Positions 1 through 11,468 are shown, numbered from the stretch's first letter. The stretch is 64,000 nt of DNA from Monocercomonoides exilis (GCA_001643675.2 LSRY02000005.1:746501-810500); one strand, 5' to 3'. A program made the numbers and translations. The notes: generated by a model not told the origin, from the letters alone.

Positions 1-213
1 AAACTTCATCTTCGCTGTTTTTCCAAACACCTGAACAATATCACACAAAAATTTAAAAATAAAGCATAAATAAATTCAAAATTAATTTTATCTTTATCAG
101 TTCATCCATTTATACCTCCCTTTACGAGAATACGAGGCATTTTCACAAAATATGATCACATCCCATCAATTAGTAAGTTAAATCTCAAATACTTGAAAAA
201 ATTGAATAAAAAA

Positions 214-1572
214 ATGATCTCCACAATGGACAACGATCCTAGGGATTGTTTGCTTTAATTAACTATGTTCAATATTTGTGAGATTATTACAATTTTCTGC
301 TTTTTTAGATGAATATTTGGATTTAGATTGGGTAGACTCATTATCTGGATATAAACTTGCTGTTAATGTTAGAACAAAAGAAAAGTATCTTTGTAAAATA
401 TTGTCAATATTTTCAACAGAACTGGAACACGGCAAACCAATAGAAGCTCTGAATCAAGAAAAAGTTGCTTCTTCCCATGTTCTACATTTATTTAAGATAA
501 TGTCTGATGAGGCAAACTTTTATTTACTTATGGAGAATGCTTCAACTACACTCGAAAACCTTATTCAGCAGCGCCATAAGTTATCATTACAGTTTTCTGA
601 AGAGGTTTGCGAAAATTGATAAGTTTATCACATAAAAATTCTTCAGGAAACTTACAAATTTTTACATGAAATTTCATCAGCACTTTCGCACTGCCAAGAA
701 AACAAAATTGTTCACAGAAACGTCCATCCGAACAATATTTTTGTTACTAGTTCTGGATATAAATTGGGTTTGTCTAAATAGAAAATGATAAAATTTTGAT
801 TCATTTTCTTTTTTTGAAGGAGGATTTGGAAACTCACAAGATCTGGATTCGCCAATGCAAAGCAATCTTCCATTGATGAATTTTTCAAAGTACACAAGTC
901 CGAATGCTTCTGAAAGCAAGATGTTTGCAATACTTTTTATTCATTTCCTTTTCTTTTACACTTTTTCAAATAATTTTTATAAATTTTCTTTTCTTTCTTT
1001 TTGTTGAGCAGCGCAACAGAAGCAGATGATGTGTACAGTCTTGGAGCTATCGCTTTGGAAATGCGTTCGTTTCGCCCCTTAAAAACATTCAGCAAGCCCA
1101 AAGGAATTGAAACAACAGACGAAAAATTCCTTCCAGAGTTTCCACTTTTGTATAAGTCTTCATTGGATGAACAACTCGCTATTATGTGCGAACCAGTTTG
1201 TTTTTTTTCTTATTTCTTTTTCTTTTTGAGGAATTCGATCTTTTTTTTCCCTTTTCATCTCATTTTTGAACAATATATTTTGAAATGCACTTATGAACAT
1301 TTCTTTCCCATAAAAATAAACACATTCATTCATTTCCCTCTTCCCCTTTTCTCAGGATCCTGACAAGCGCCCCAGCGCTAAAGTTCTACAAGCAGTCATG
1401 AACATTTGTTCGCTATCAGCTCGTTTCAGTTCTCGTCTTCCTTTTCCTTCCTCTCCAAAGTGGACAGGCTCTGATGATTTTGAACATCGACGCTCGCTCA
1501 ATTCAATGGTCAGTTTGAAAGACAAGTCGCAACATTCGAACAAATCAAATGATTCGTATCATTCTCCAACAG

Positions 1573-1615
<43 letters not shown>

Positions 1616-1940
1616 TTCTTCTTCTTCTTCTTCTTCTTCTCCGGTTGCAGCATCTCCGAATTCTTCGCAAAAAAAAGATGGCCAATTCAAGTATTGGCAA
1701 CCTTCTTCTTCATATATCTCAAAATTTAAAGGAAAGTCACCTTCAACGCAATCTTCAACTCCATATTCGTCTTTAGAGAAACAACAGGCTGCTTCATCTT
1801 CTCATTCATTGTCCTCTTCCTCCAATAGATTTTCATTCACACCGAATTCAATGAAAACCAAGAGCTCCTCAGAAACTGTTGAACAGAAAAAGAAAAGCGA
1901 TAGCGAAAGCAAGTTTTATTGGAAAAGTCCGCAAGGATGA
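214..1940 (+). CDS. Pseudokinase-like protein with poly-Ser tail (six exons)
   Basis: Exons by frame continuity: 214-247, 309-604, 647-767, 820-922, 1012-1195, 1356-1940, giving about 440 aa. The conceptual protein has a protein-kinase fold: a YLCKIL segment holding the beta-3 Lys, an N-lobe/hinge stretch ending FYLLMENAST, the catalytic loop HRNVHPNNIFV, then KLGGFGNS at the DFG position, then DDVYSLGAIALEM (helix F) and DPDKRPSA (subdomain XI). The catalytic Asp of HRD is Asn, and the Asp of DFG is Gly. Both changes are seen directly and suggest loss of phosphotransfer, so a scaffold or pseudokinase role is inferred. The last exon encodes a Ser-rich tail with about 25 consecutive Ser. All five donors are GTTTG. 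The first exon is short and its start is the least certain part. The subfamily is not identified. Confidence 0.72.
1574..1640 (+). repeat. (TCA)n/(TCT)n microsatellite coding poly-Ser
   Basis: An uninterrupted TCA trinucleotide run (about 14 units) passes directly into a TCT run (about 9 units), all in frame as Ser codons of the pseudokinase-like tail. Similar runs recur in other genes of the window. Confidence 0.9.
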
Positions 1941-2681
1941 TTAAACATTTATTGTTAAAGCATGCCAACTATCTGAGCAAAAAAGATAAAGGAAAAATTT
2001 TTTACAGGAGTTTAAAAAGAAAGAATGGAAAGCAAAGATGCAACATAATAAAACATACATCAAATAGTGAAAGATGAAAAAATAATGCATTTTAATCAGT
2101 TGAAAGCTGTTCGATTACTGCTTTGGATATCATTTAGTCAAGTTGCCATCTAAAAGCGGAACATTCTAATCGACTATTGTTGAAATATTCAATACGCACA
2201 AATTTTTTTAAAACAATTGATTTTTCACATCAGCTTCAAACATATGAAAGCAATAACAGATTTATAAAAAGAAAATAAAATTAATAGACAATGGAAAATT
2301 GAAATAATTACACTATTCAAGTTGAAGTGCACTTTTACCCACACAAAAAACAAAATGAAAAAAATTTTATTGCGACACATCAAAAAATTAACTCTTCTTG
2401 AAGAAATAATCATTCATTTCACATTCACGTTTTAATTGTTTCTTTTATGTAACTGAATAATTTTATTTGATATTATGCTTTTATATAGAAATATCATCTT
2501 GGAAATAATCAACACATTATCAAAAACAAAATCTTTCAAATCACTCAAAAAGAAATTTCCATTTTCAAATGTCATTCATTTTGTAAATAAAAATTCAATA
2601 TCAAGAATGCATTTTCCCTTTGAAACAAAGTATTATCCACAGAATTTTTCGTGAGAAAGATCTAAATTACCCACATTTCTT
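1941..2681. other. AT-rich intergenic spacer, nothing recognised
   Basis: About 740 nt lie between the pseudokinase-like gene and the TUTase-like gene. The ORFs here are short and AT-driven. No RNA gene, repeat or conserved motif was seen. An upstream exon of the TUTase gene could lie here but cannot be shown. Confidence 0.5.
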
Positions 2682-5600
2682 ATGTTATGCCAAAAAAACA
2701 ATTTTTCTCGTAAAAATCGTTCAAATTCATTTTTCATTCATCTCTCTGAATCACTTTATGTCCTTCACCAACAATTGGGGCTTTCTCCATCGGATGTGCT
2801 TCACAGACAGCATTTTTTATCGTATTTAGAATCAATATTTAAAAGGAAACTTCAGATGAAAGGCTTGCTTAAGATCCCATTTGGAATGATCTCAGGAGTA
2901 TCAGGCATAAATCAACAAATGCGTCCACCAGTCTTTCAAACATTTCAATGCCATTTATTTGGATCATCAATGACTCAACTTGGTTCTGTTTTGTGTGATT
3001 GCGACGTCTTTATTGAAGGTGGGCTGTCCTTTGAGGATCAAAGAAGAGATATAAAAGGGTGGTTACGCGGAATTCAAGAAAGGGAATCCATTTTGAAGGA
3101 AATGGTGATAAAAATGAGAAGAGAAGAGATTGAAAAAATGAAAAATGAAGAAAAGAAGAGAAACGAAGATAAAAATAACGATAAGAGGACTTTAAAAAAT
3201 GATGATGCAACTCAATTAAGCGAAAAGGAAAAAGATAAGATTGCTGAAAAATTTCAAATCAATAGTAATAAAGAAATTAATGAAAAATATACTTTGGATA
3301 CTTCTTCACAAAAGAGCACTGCAATATTTGAAGAAGAATATATTGCTCTTGATGGAGATTCTCGACAGTCGTTTCGCCAACCTACCAACAAAGGAAGTTC
3401 TTTCTTATCTTCAACACTCTCTCATCTTCTTACTGCACACTCATCTTCTCCGACACCTTCTTCTCATCATTTTTCGCCTCCTACTTCGCCTCAATCTCTT
3501 TTGCAGAAGTTGCGAACAAAACAAATGACACAATTGAAAATACAATCTTCTCAATCTATCGAACATGATTCAAAGGAATTAGCTTCTTCGGATTGCATTC
3601 CTCAGCCACTGATGTTAGATAACAACACACAATCTCCCCCAATTTCATCTCCATTAACAGACAAGTTTTTTGAAGCAAAAGCAGAAAACAATGAATTTGA
3701 TGAAGGGTTTATTCCACTGCTCGGTGAGTCTGACTCTTTGCAGCAATTTCAGAAGAAGTCAAATGATTCATTTTCTCCAGAGGATGACAAGTCGAAGCAG
3801 TCACAAATGCCATTCTCTTTACAAGCACAGAACTTAACTCCACAGACTCAGAAATCTATCGAAGCTTCTTCCCCAACGCAGTCACCATCATTCTCCCCTC
3901 TTGTGCGTGTGCCTTCAACCAACACACTCGCCCAGCCCATCCCTCTCTACATCCAGTCAGAATCGTCTGTATCCACACCTCTTCTGACACCTCAATCACC
4001 TTCTTCTCTCTCTGCTTCTCCTTCTCCTTCGCCTTCTCTCTCTCATTCTGAGTTCGACACACCGTCTGCGACGCCTTCGTCTGTTGATGAAGCCACTTCA
4101 GCCATTCCATCATATGCATTTCATTCACCTCCTCCTTTGGACCGTGCAGATAACAGCTCACTTGCCCTCAGCACTTCACCAGTTGCAACTTCTGCTTATT
4201 CTACTTCTCTTTCATCATCATCATCATCATCATCTTCTTCTTCTTCAATTAATTCACTTACAAGCGATACAAACAATGCATCACCTGCCAACAGAGTTCC
4301 TAACAAATCATCTTCTCTGTCTTTATCTCAAACACATCAAGTCCCTTCTCTGAACCCATCTGTCACATCGTCTGATCCTATTTCATCTTCTCAAGTTGCA
4401 TTTCCCCATAATTCTCTGGCTCAACAACTTTATATCATCAAACATCCACCAACAGCATCAGCATCAGCATCAATGTCAACCTTAGTGAGTAAACCATCTG
4501 AAACAGTCGCAACTGATAACTCATCTTCTGTTGCACGCTATATGTGCATCTCTCAACAGAACGAGAATTCCACTCTTTCCAATGAAACATCTTCAGCAAG
4601 TGTGAACACAGCAATTTCATTGCCATCTCCATCACCATCGCTCTCATCATCACCAACAGACACACCTTCTCATTTGCCAAACATCAATTCGAGCGAAACG
4701 CAAACACAATCTCTATCTCAATCACAAATGTCAACTTCTTCACAAAACAATCAACAGCTTCTTCAACAACAGCATTCTCAGCTCGAAACTTCTGCCTCTT
4801 CTTGGAGTCAGTCTCAACCGTCTCCTTTCCCTTCCTCTTCTCTTTCTTCTCCAACCACTTCTCCAAAGGCACCTTCATATCAGGCCAACAAACCCCCACT
4901 CACTTACATCCCTCCACAGCACAACCAGATCCAAAGCCAAAGCCAAAGTCAAACTCAAACACCTCCAAAAAGCTTCTCATTCAACCAGCCTTCTGTCATC
5001 AGCGCCTTCCCCACCCCTGTCTCAATCGGACAAGGATTATCCAAAAAAGCACCTTCACTCCAAAAAAGCCCAGCTCCTGCTCTTCCTTCACCCTTCGCTT
5101 CTTCAGTTCCCCCTTCTTCTTCTTCTTTCTCTTCCTCTTCCTCCTCCTCCTCTGTCTCATCCACTGCAGTCCACTTCCGAAAGACATACGACCACCATCT
5201 GTCTATCAAAGCGCTGAAGATGATGCGCTCTTCTCTCCCCAGCGTCGTCTACCGCCACCGCAGCTGGGTGAAGAAAGTGGAGCTGATACCAGCACGAGTG
5301 CCTATCTTGAGGTTTACTCCACCTCCGCCGTATTCGTCAGACACGACGATGGAGACGCTGAATAAGGACATGAGTGAAGGGTATGATGGATATGAGGGGA
5401 GTGGAGAGGATTATGATGATTATGAAGGATACGATGGGTATGATGAGAAGCCGCTGAATCAACAACAACGACGACAGCAATTGCAGCTGCAGATGCAGCA
5501 GTCAAACAGAGGCAGAGGCGCTGAGAAAGACAGAAGAGCTGCCAAAGGCACACGGATGCGCTTGTATGAGATCCAGCTTCCGTCGTCACCAGAGTTTCGT

Positions 5601-8600
5601 CTGCTGAAGCTGATTGTGAAAGGAGACGTGGTGCCTTCTTCGCAGCTTCTGAAGCAGACATCAGCGCATCAGCTGAGAGGGCGCATTCTTCCTCCTTCAA
5701 TCAGCCAGTGCGACATCAACGTGTCTTCACCCGACGGCCTCTCTTCTTCTGCTGCCATCATCCTCTGCATCAACGACGTCGCTCGCTTGCTCGCGCAGAT
5801 GGTGCCCGTGGAGTCAGTTTATTTGGGCGGCTCTTTCGCTGCTTCTTCTATATCTTCTTCTTCTGCTTCAACTTCTTCTTCTTCTTCTTTGTCTGCTTCT
5901 TCCTCTTTAACTTCCTCTTCCTCTTCTAATCCAACCGGCACATCATCACCACAACCCTTACCTGTCAATCTTCTCCCTTCACTCAATCTGTCATATGCTC
6001 TCTCCAATCCCTCGCGTAACATCTCTTCTTCTCCCACAATTGTGCATATCTTTCTGTTTGCACTGAAGCTGTGGCTGAAAGAAAGAGGCATCGGAAACGC
6101 ACAGTTTGGCTATCCTTCTTCGTATTACGTGTCGATCATGGGGCTTGCTTACATCCGCATTTGGATGCGAATGAAGAGGAGGAGCGAGACTTTTATTGCT
6201 CGAAGGCAGGAGATGGCATCAAATTCTGATGGGAATGGAAGTGAAAGAGGAGGAGAGAACAAAACAAAACAAAAAGAGGAGAAAAACGAGGAGAAAAAGG
6301 AAGAGAAGAAGGAGAAAGGGATTGGGCCATCGTTGCTGGGAAGGCTGCTGTATGGGTTTTTTGCATATTTTGGGTGTATTTATGACTATTTTGACAAGAG
6401 GAATGAGATCGATGCGAGAGAAGAGGAAGTGGTGATGGCTGAGAAGAGAGTGAGGGAGGAGGCAAAGAAAGTGAATGACAATCATCTGATCTTTGACTCT
6501 GAAGATGAAGATGAAGATGATGAAGACAATGAAGAAGATTATGAGGAGGAGGAAGAAGAAGATGAAGAAGACAGCAATGAAGAAGCAGATTCCGATAATA
6601 CCAATGGTAACAACAAAGACACATCAGAAGAATTGTTAGTGAGAAAGAAAAAAAGAAGCGAAACAGAAAGAAGGCGGAGCAACATCAAAGAAAGCGACGA
6701 GGTGTCGTTCAGTTTGGTTACACGGAGCAGCCAAGACTCAATTTTTGGTGCGAAACGAATGCCAATCTCAGACGAAAGTGCAGATGAAGCTGAAGCCAAA
6801 GGAATGAACATGCACAAAAATGAAAGAGGAGCAGGAGAGGAAGAGGAGGAAGTGGATGAAATTGATGCATTTGTGGATTCGCTTTCTAAGCAGTATCCTT
6901 CGATTCTGCCGAAGACGAAGCCAAATGGAGAGCCGAAGAGTCCGTTGCTTCCACAGCCATCTTCACAAACAAAACTTACTGAAACTTCAACAGCAAATGA
7001 TCAGAAGACTTTAGGAAATGTGTCTTCTTCATCATCAAAAAAACGGTATTCAAAAAAGAAAGCATCAAACACAACATCATCGCCATCATCCACATCTTAT
7101 TCCTATCTTGCTTCTGCATCATATCCATTCACATCCATTTCATCCTCTTTATTCTCTCTTTCATCATCCTCTTTTTCTTCCTCCTCCTCCTCTTATTCTT
7201 CATACAAGCGCAAGACCAAAAATTCCTCCACACACCTGCTGTTCCCCATCCTCAACATTGTCAGCATCGACAGCGGAGAAACGCTGAGGCCGATAACAGG
7301 AGAGCAACTGTGCACGTTTGTGGCTGAGTGCAGAAGAGCCGAACATCTTCTGTCGCAGGAGGAGCTGTACGAGGACGAGTGGCTGACAGAAGAGCAGATA
7401 CACGTGGTGCTGGAGATGAAGGACGAGGAGGAGATGCAGAAAATGAGGAAGAAGGGAGGAGGAGGAGGTGGTGGTGGGATGAAGAAGAACGGAGAAGGGA
7501 AGATGTTTGACAGAGAGGGTTCGTATGAAGACGAATGGGGAGAAGACGAGGTGGATGAGTATGGACTGAAAGGCGGGTGGATTGACAGGGCAATCAAAAG
7601 AGAGGAGAAAATGAAGAAGCTGAAGAAGAGAGGGAACTTGGTGCAGTGGAAGGAGAAGATGGAGATGCTCAATGATGAAAGGAAGAAGAGGATGTGGAGG
7701 AGGATTCTGGGGCTGCCAGAAAACGATGAAATGGATGAGGAAGAAGATGAAGAAGACAACACAGATCAAACAGCTAGTTCAGCTTCTTCTTCTGCTTCTT
7801 CTTCCGCTTCTTCATCTGCTTCAAACAAAAAGGACGGAAAAGGAACCAAAGGCAATTCCAATCTCAGTGCGAAAGAGGAAAAACAATGGGAGATGCTGAA
7901 GCAGCTGAAGTTTGTGGATGATCCACAGTTTCCTTCGCATCGCGTACCTTCTTCCCCAACTCATTCGAATTCCTCTCTGTCTTCTTCATCCACTCAGAAC
8001 TTGGATGTGCTGGAGAACATTCCATCAGAATGGACTAACGTCAAAACATCGCAGCTGCTTGAGATTCTTGTCTTCAACACACAAGTCACCCCTGATTCAG
8101 GTGCATCTCATCTGTCAGCCACTGAAAAGTTACTGACAGCGTCAAAACAAACCCCACAAACAATTAAAACTGATTTCTATGGAAGCAACCCGCAAACACA
8201 GAACTTGTCGTACTTGTACTCGCGCTTATCTGCTTCTCGTTCTTCGAATGCTCAATCGGCATCACAATCAGCATCTTCTTCTGCTCTGAGACAATCATCT
8301 GCTTCTGATATGTCATCACCAGCCAGCATTTCCTCAGACGCCAGCGACAGTTCTCCATCTGAGTCTTCCTTTTCATCTTCTCCTCGCTTGTCTGACACTG
8401 CCGATAGTGACGTTGTTGAGATGTCTTCTTCATTCCCGAAGAAGAAAGCGCTGGAGGCGAAAGAGGTTATTCTCATGCAGCGGCTGATGGAGAAGAAGAG
8501 GCAGCATCAGCAGCAACTGAGGCTCCAACAGCAGACACAGGCAGAGCTGAGGAGGAGGATGAATCTCCAACGAAGCCAAGCGAATGAGGTTGAATGGGAA

Positions 8601-10277
8601 GAGATCAGTGGAAGTGATGAAGAGAGTGCAGGAGAAGGAAGCGAGGAAGGAGCAGAAGGAGCAGCGAAAGAGGAAAGCAATGAAGAATTCGGAGCTGATG
8701 AAGATTCACACAGTCTTATTACAATCTCATCGAGCAGTGAAAGTGATATGCTTGACGAAGAGGAGGAAGGGAAAGAAGGAGAAGAAGATCAACAGAGCGA
8801 GTACATGCCAGATGAAAGCAATGAGGATGAGATGGATGACATTGATGATGTCAATGACGATGATTTCATTGCCAAAAAGGAAGCATACAAAACGAGGAAC
8901 AGAGAAAGGAAAAACAGAAAGAAGCTGAAACGGATGCATTCATCTTTTGAAAAGGAAGAAGAAGAAGATGACGATGATGAATCAAGCAATATCAGTTTGA
9001 CAGAATATTTGGGCGAATCTGAATCAGAAGACAGCCAGTCAATTCCACGTGGAATCAAAAAGAGAAAGCAAAATAACAAATTAAGCGATGATGAATTGGA
9101 AGATAATGACAATGACCTGTTTGAAAGGACAACATCAAAAGCTCATGGAAAGAAAGGAAAGAAGGAAAAGTCATTCGGAAATGAGAAGCAGAAGGAGCAA
9201 AAGAAATGGAAAGGGTTTGGGAAGAAAGGGGAAGATGAAATTGTCAATGACTTTATTGACGAAGAAGATAGCATTGAATTGGGAGCGGACCTTCCTGACT
9301 ATCAGGAAAGTTCTGATGAAGCCAACGAGTTCTCGTCAAACAGCACTGAAATATCAGAAAACGACTTCATTCCGCTGGAAAAGAAAGATGATAACAGCGT
9401 TTTCAACAGAGAACTGACACCTAAAAAGAAAAACATTATGAAGTTCATGGCTCAAAAGGCGACAGAAAGATCACGAAAGAGATGGCAGAAAAACAAAGAG
9501 TTTACAAAAAGCCCGAAAAAAGCTCAATTTTCGGGGAAAGGAAAAGATACGAAGAACGTATTTGTTCCGAAAAATGCTCAAATAACACAATATTTCCCTT
9601 GGCAGAGAGCTCAAAATGTTTCACAATTGAAAGGAAACGACAACATTTCATCGAAAGTTGACGGTCAAACGAATAGCTTTGATGAAACTTCAAGTGGCTC
9701 GTTTGTCAAAGGAAGAGGAGGTTCATATTGGCAAAGAGGATGGAATAGCGAGAGAGGGGGAGGAGGAAGAGGAAGAGGAGGAAGAGGAGGAAGTATGGGC
9801 AGAGGAAGTGAAAGAGGAGGAAGTATAAGCAGAGGAGGAGGAGGAATGGGAAGAGGCGGAGATGTCGTGGGAAGAGGAGGAGGAAGTGTCGGAAGAGGAA
9901 GCGAAAGAGGGGGAAGCAGAGGAAGAGGAGGAAGAGGAGGACAATGGAGAGGGAGTTACGGAAACAAAGTTGGGCAGAGCGAAGGAAAAGGAACAACAGG
10001 AGAAAGCGGAGAGGCCATTCCCAAAAAGAAAAAATGGGCAAAACGCAAAGCAAAAAATGCACAAAAAGCGAGTGGAGACAGCAGCAAAAAAGAAGAAGCA
10101 CCAAAAAACACAAATTTTGCGACTAAAAGCGAAGCGCAGAAGATGAATGCCAACCAAACATTGAGTGATAAACAGAAAGCGGAGAAAAAACTGAAGAAGC
10201 GTATGCAGAAGATGGAGAAACGAATAGCCAGAATGAAAAAAAGAATGCAAATGTTGAAAAAAATGAAGAAGTCTTGA
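2682..10277 (+). CDS. Giant Cid1/TUTase-type nucleotidyltransferase with RGG tail
   Basis: A single 2531-aa open frame. Core motifs of a noncanonical poly(A)/poly(U) polymerase are present but far apart. The helical N-terminus (LSESLYVLHQQLGLSPSD) is followed by FGSSMTQLGSVLCDCDVF at about residue 93, which is the GS...DxD metal-binding motif. VELIPARVPILRF follows at about 866 and SQCDINVSSPDG at about 1010, which supplies the third Asp. IVHIFLFALKLWLKERGI (about 1120), SSYYVSIMGLAYI (about 1146) and FPILNIVSIDSGETLRP (about 1520) match the PAP/OAS1-type substrate domain. Insertions are Ser/Pro/Gln-rich, then acidic and Lys/Glu-rich. Residues about 2341-2430 form an RGG/GRG box typical of RNA binding. 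Known family members add U or A tails to RNA 3' ends. The RNA substrate here is unknown. The start codon is chosen because the family-like helix begins right after it. Confidence 0.8.
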   Translation: MLCQKNNFSRKNRSNSFFIHLSESLYVLHQQLGLSPSDVLHRQHFLSYLESIFKRKLQMKGLLKIPFGMISGVSGINQQMRPPVFQTFQCHLFGSSMTQLGSVLCDCDVFIEGGLSFEDQRRDIKGWLRGIQERESILKEMVIKMRREEIEKMKNEEKKRNEDKNNDKRTLKNDDATQLSEKEKDKIAEKFQINSNKEINEKYTLDTSSQKSTAIFEEEYIALDGDSRQSFRQPTNKGSSFLSSTLSHLLTAHSSSPTPSSHHFSPPTSPQSLLQKLRTKQMTQLKIQSSQSIEHDSKELASSDCIPQPLMLDNNTQSPPISSPLTDKFFEAKAENNEFDEGFIPLLGESDSLQQFQKKSNDSFSPEDDKSKQSQMPFSLQAQNLTPQTQKSIEASSPTQSPSFSPLVRVPSTNTLAQPIPLYIQSESSVSTPLLTPQSPSSLSASPSPSPSLSHSEFDTPSATPSSVDEATSAIPSYAFHSPPPLDRADNSSLALSTSPVATSAYSTSLSSSSSSSSSSSSINSLTSDTNNASPANRVPNKSSSLSLSQTHQVPSLNPSVTSSDPISSSQVAFPHNSLAQQLYIIKHPPTASASASMSTLVSKPSETVATDNSSSVARYMCISQQNENSTLSNETSSASVNTAISLPSPSPSLSSSPTDTPSHLPNINSSETQTQSLSQSQMSTSSQNNQQLLQQQHSQLETSASSWSQSQPSPFPSSSLSSPTTSPKAPSYQANKPPLTYIPPQHNQIQSQSQSQTQTPPKSFSFNQPSVISAFPTPVSIGQGLSKKAPSLQKSPAPALPSPFASSVPPSSSSFSSSSSSSSVSSTAVHFRKTYDHHLSIKALKMMRSSLPSVVYRHRSWVKKVELIPARVPILRFTPPPPYSSDTTMETLNKDMSEGYDGYEGSGEDYDDYEGYDGYDEKPLNQQQRRQQLQLQMQQSNRGRGAEKDRRAAKGTRMRLYEIQLPSSPEFRLLKLIVKGDVVPSSQLLKQTSAHQLRGRILPPSISQCDINVSSPDGLSSSAAIILCINDVARLLAQMVPVESVYLGGSFAASSISSSSASTSSSSSLSASSSLTSSSSSNPTGTSSPQPLPVNLLPSLNLSYALSNPSRNISSSPTIVHIFLFALKLWLKERGIGNAQFGYPSSYYVSIMGLAYIRIWMRMKRRSETFIARRQEMASNSDGNGSERGGENKTKQKEEKNEEKKEEKKEKGIGPSLLGRLLYGFFAYFGCIYDYFDKRNEIDAREEEVVMAEKRVREEAKKVNDNHLIFDSEDEDEDDEDNEEDYEEEEEEDEEDSNEEADSDNTNGNNKDTSEELLVRKKKRSETERRRSNIKESDEVSFSLVTRSSQDSIFGAKRMPISDESADEAEAKGMNMHKNERGAGEEEEEVDEIDAFVDSLSKQYPSILPKTKPNGEPKSPLLPQPSSQTKLTETSTANDQKTLGNVSSSSSKKRYSKKKASNTTSSPSSTSYSYLASASYPFTSISSSLFSLSSSSFSSSSSSYSSYKRKTKNSSTHLLFPILNIVSIDSGETLRPITGEQLCTFVAECRRAEHLLSQEELYEDEWLTEEQIHVVLEMKDEEEMQKMRKKGGGGGGGGMKKNGEGKMFDREGSYEDEWGEDEVDEYGLKGGWIDRAIKREEKMKKLKKRGNLVQWKEKMEMLNDERKKRMWRRILGLPENDEMDEEEDEEDNTDQTASSASSSASSSASSSASNKKDGKGTKGNSNLSAKEEKQWEMLKQLKFVDDPQFPSHRVPSSPTHSNSSLSSSSTQNLDVLENIPSEWTNVKTSQLLEILVFNTQVTPDSGASHLSATEKLLTASKQTPQTIKTDFYGSNPQTQNLSYLYSRLSASRSSNAQSASQSASSSALRQSSASDMSSPASISSDASDSSPSESSFSSSPRLSDTADSDVVEMSSSFPKKKALEAKEVILMQRLMEKKRQHQQQLRLQQQTQAELRRRMNLQRSQANEVEWEEISGSDEESAGEGSEEGAEGAAKEESNEEFGADEDSHSLITISSSSESDMLDEEEEGKEGEEDQQSEYMPDESNEDEMDDIDDVNDDDFIAKKEAYKTRNRERKNRKKLKRMHSSFEKEEEEDDDDESSNISLTEYLGESESEDSQSIPRGIKKRKQNNKLSDDELEDNDNDLFERTTSKAHGKKGKKEKSFGNEKQKEQKKWKGFGKKGEDEIVNDFIDEEDSIELGADLPDYQESSDEANEFSSNSTEISENDFIPLEKKDDNSVFNRELTPKKKNIMKFMAQKATERSRKRWQKNKEFTKSPKKAQFSGKGKDTKNVFVPKNAQITQYFPWQRAQNVSQLKGNDNISSKVDGQTNSFDETSSGSFVKGRGGSYWQRGWNSERGGGGRGRGGRGGSMGRGSERGGSISRGGGGMGRGGDVVGRGGGSVGRGSERGGSRGRGGRGGQWRGSYGNKVGQSEGKGTTGESGEAIPKKKKWAKRKAKNAQKASGDSSKKEEAPKNTNFATKSEAQKMNANQTLSDKQKAEKKLKKRMQKMEKRIARMKKRMQMLKKMKKS

Positions 10278-11468
10278 AAAAGAAAGAAAAAAAAAGCAAG
10301 AAAATAACAGATTCTATTTATTTTTTTCATAAATATGATTAATTCTTTCTTATCAGGTTTTGCGGCTGGCTCGCACCTGGATGACGAAAGGTTTGCCAAT
10401 ATACACACTTCACATGACTGCTTTTTTTAAGTATTTAAAAATTTCACTTCACGTAAAAGCTCATCAAAGAGCGACTCACAAATATAATGATGTATTCAAA
10501 ACTGATTTCTCATTTTCGATTTGTGTTCTGACTACGTGGCCTGTTTTTATCAGGATTATTTAAATGTGATAAAACAATAATTTGTTTAAAAAATAAAAAG
10601 ACAATAATAGAAATAAAAAAATAAACATGTAACAAAGAAAATTGTTTATTTTTGTGGAATAAAAATTTAAAAAACAATATTAAAACATAAAAAAAACATG
10701 AAAAGTGAATCAAAAGTGTTTTAAAAAAAAAAAAGAAAAATGAATGTAAGAACTTAAAAATAAAAAACCAGTACAACAGAATTGTTAAAGTTGTTCTAGT
10801 TAACATACAAACAAAACAGAAGTGCAAGAGCCATTACATGCAAATTGGTGTTTGATAAGGCGAAGTACGTTAAAAGCTCTTACAAGAAGTCACAACAACC
10901 AAATATCATCAACATATAAAGAAATCGAATAATGCCATTCATAGCTCCTGAAAGTATGGTTGAAAGCTCATAAACACACAGAAATGATTATTAAAAAAAC
11001 AACAAAATTTGAAAAGCCAAAGAAATAAAGAAATAAAAAATAATATAACAGCCTCACTTTGATTTAAAACAATCTCAATAAATAATAATAATAATAATAA
11101 AATATCACCACCAAATGACAATGCGCCGAGAGTGGCCAAAAAAGAAGATTTTTTTTTTCACAAAAATAAAAATAAAACTCACCTTCAAAACACCTCAATA
11201 CATATACTGGCATAACTAATTGGTAACTTCCTTACAGGGAATTGAAGATTTCAACAGAAAGTTACGCAAATAGAAAAACCCATTCAGACATTGAAACAAA
11301 ACATTTATGTACAAATGAAGAAATGACAACAAATAGAACGAAACTGAAAAATAGCATAAAGACATATGCTTTTGTAAGAAGAAGATTAATTGGAAAAAAA
11401 AAAATGAAATGATAGGAACGAAATAATATGACAAATAGAATTATTAATAAAATTTCTCAAAATCTTCG
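10278..11468. other. AT-rich intergenic spacer with (AAT)n tract
   Basis: About 1.2 kb between convergent genes. It is very A-rich and holds an (AAT)n microsatellite near 11080-11101. Its short ORFs lack any recognisable motif. No RNA gene was seen. Confidence 0.5.

Noticed and set aside
1574-1640. Regular short repeats resembling a CRISPR array
   Set aside because: They are 3-nt microsatellites in a coding frame, without spacers. The window is eukaryotic.
5314-5700. Minus-strand ORF inside the TUTase gene
   Set aside because: It overlaps the conserved ARVPILRF region on the other strand and reads as compositionally biased sequence with no domain.
10360-10563. 67-aa plus-strand ORF after the TUTase gene
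   Set aside because: It shows no similarity to any motif, no splice partner and sits in A/T-rich spacer. It is indistinguishable from chance.
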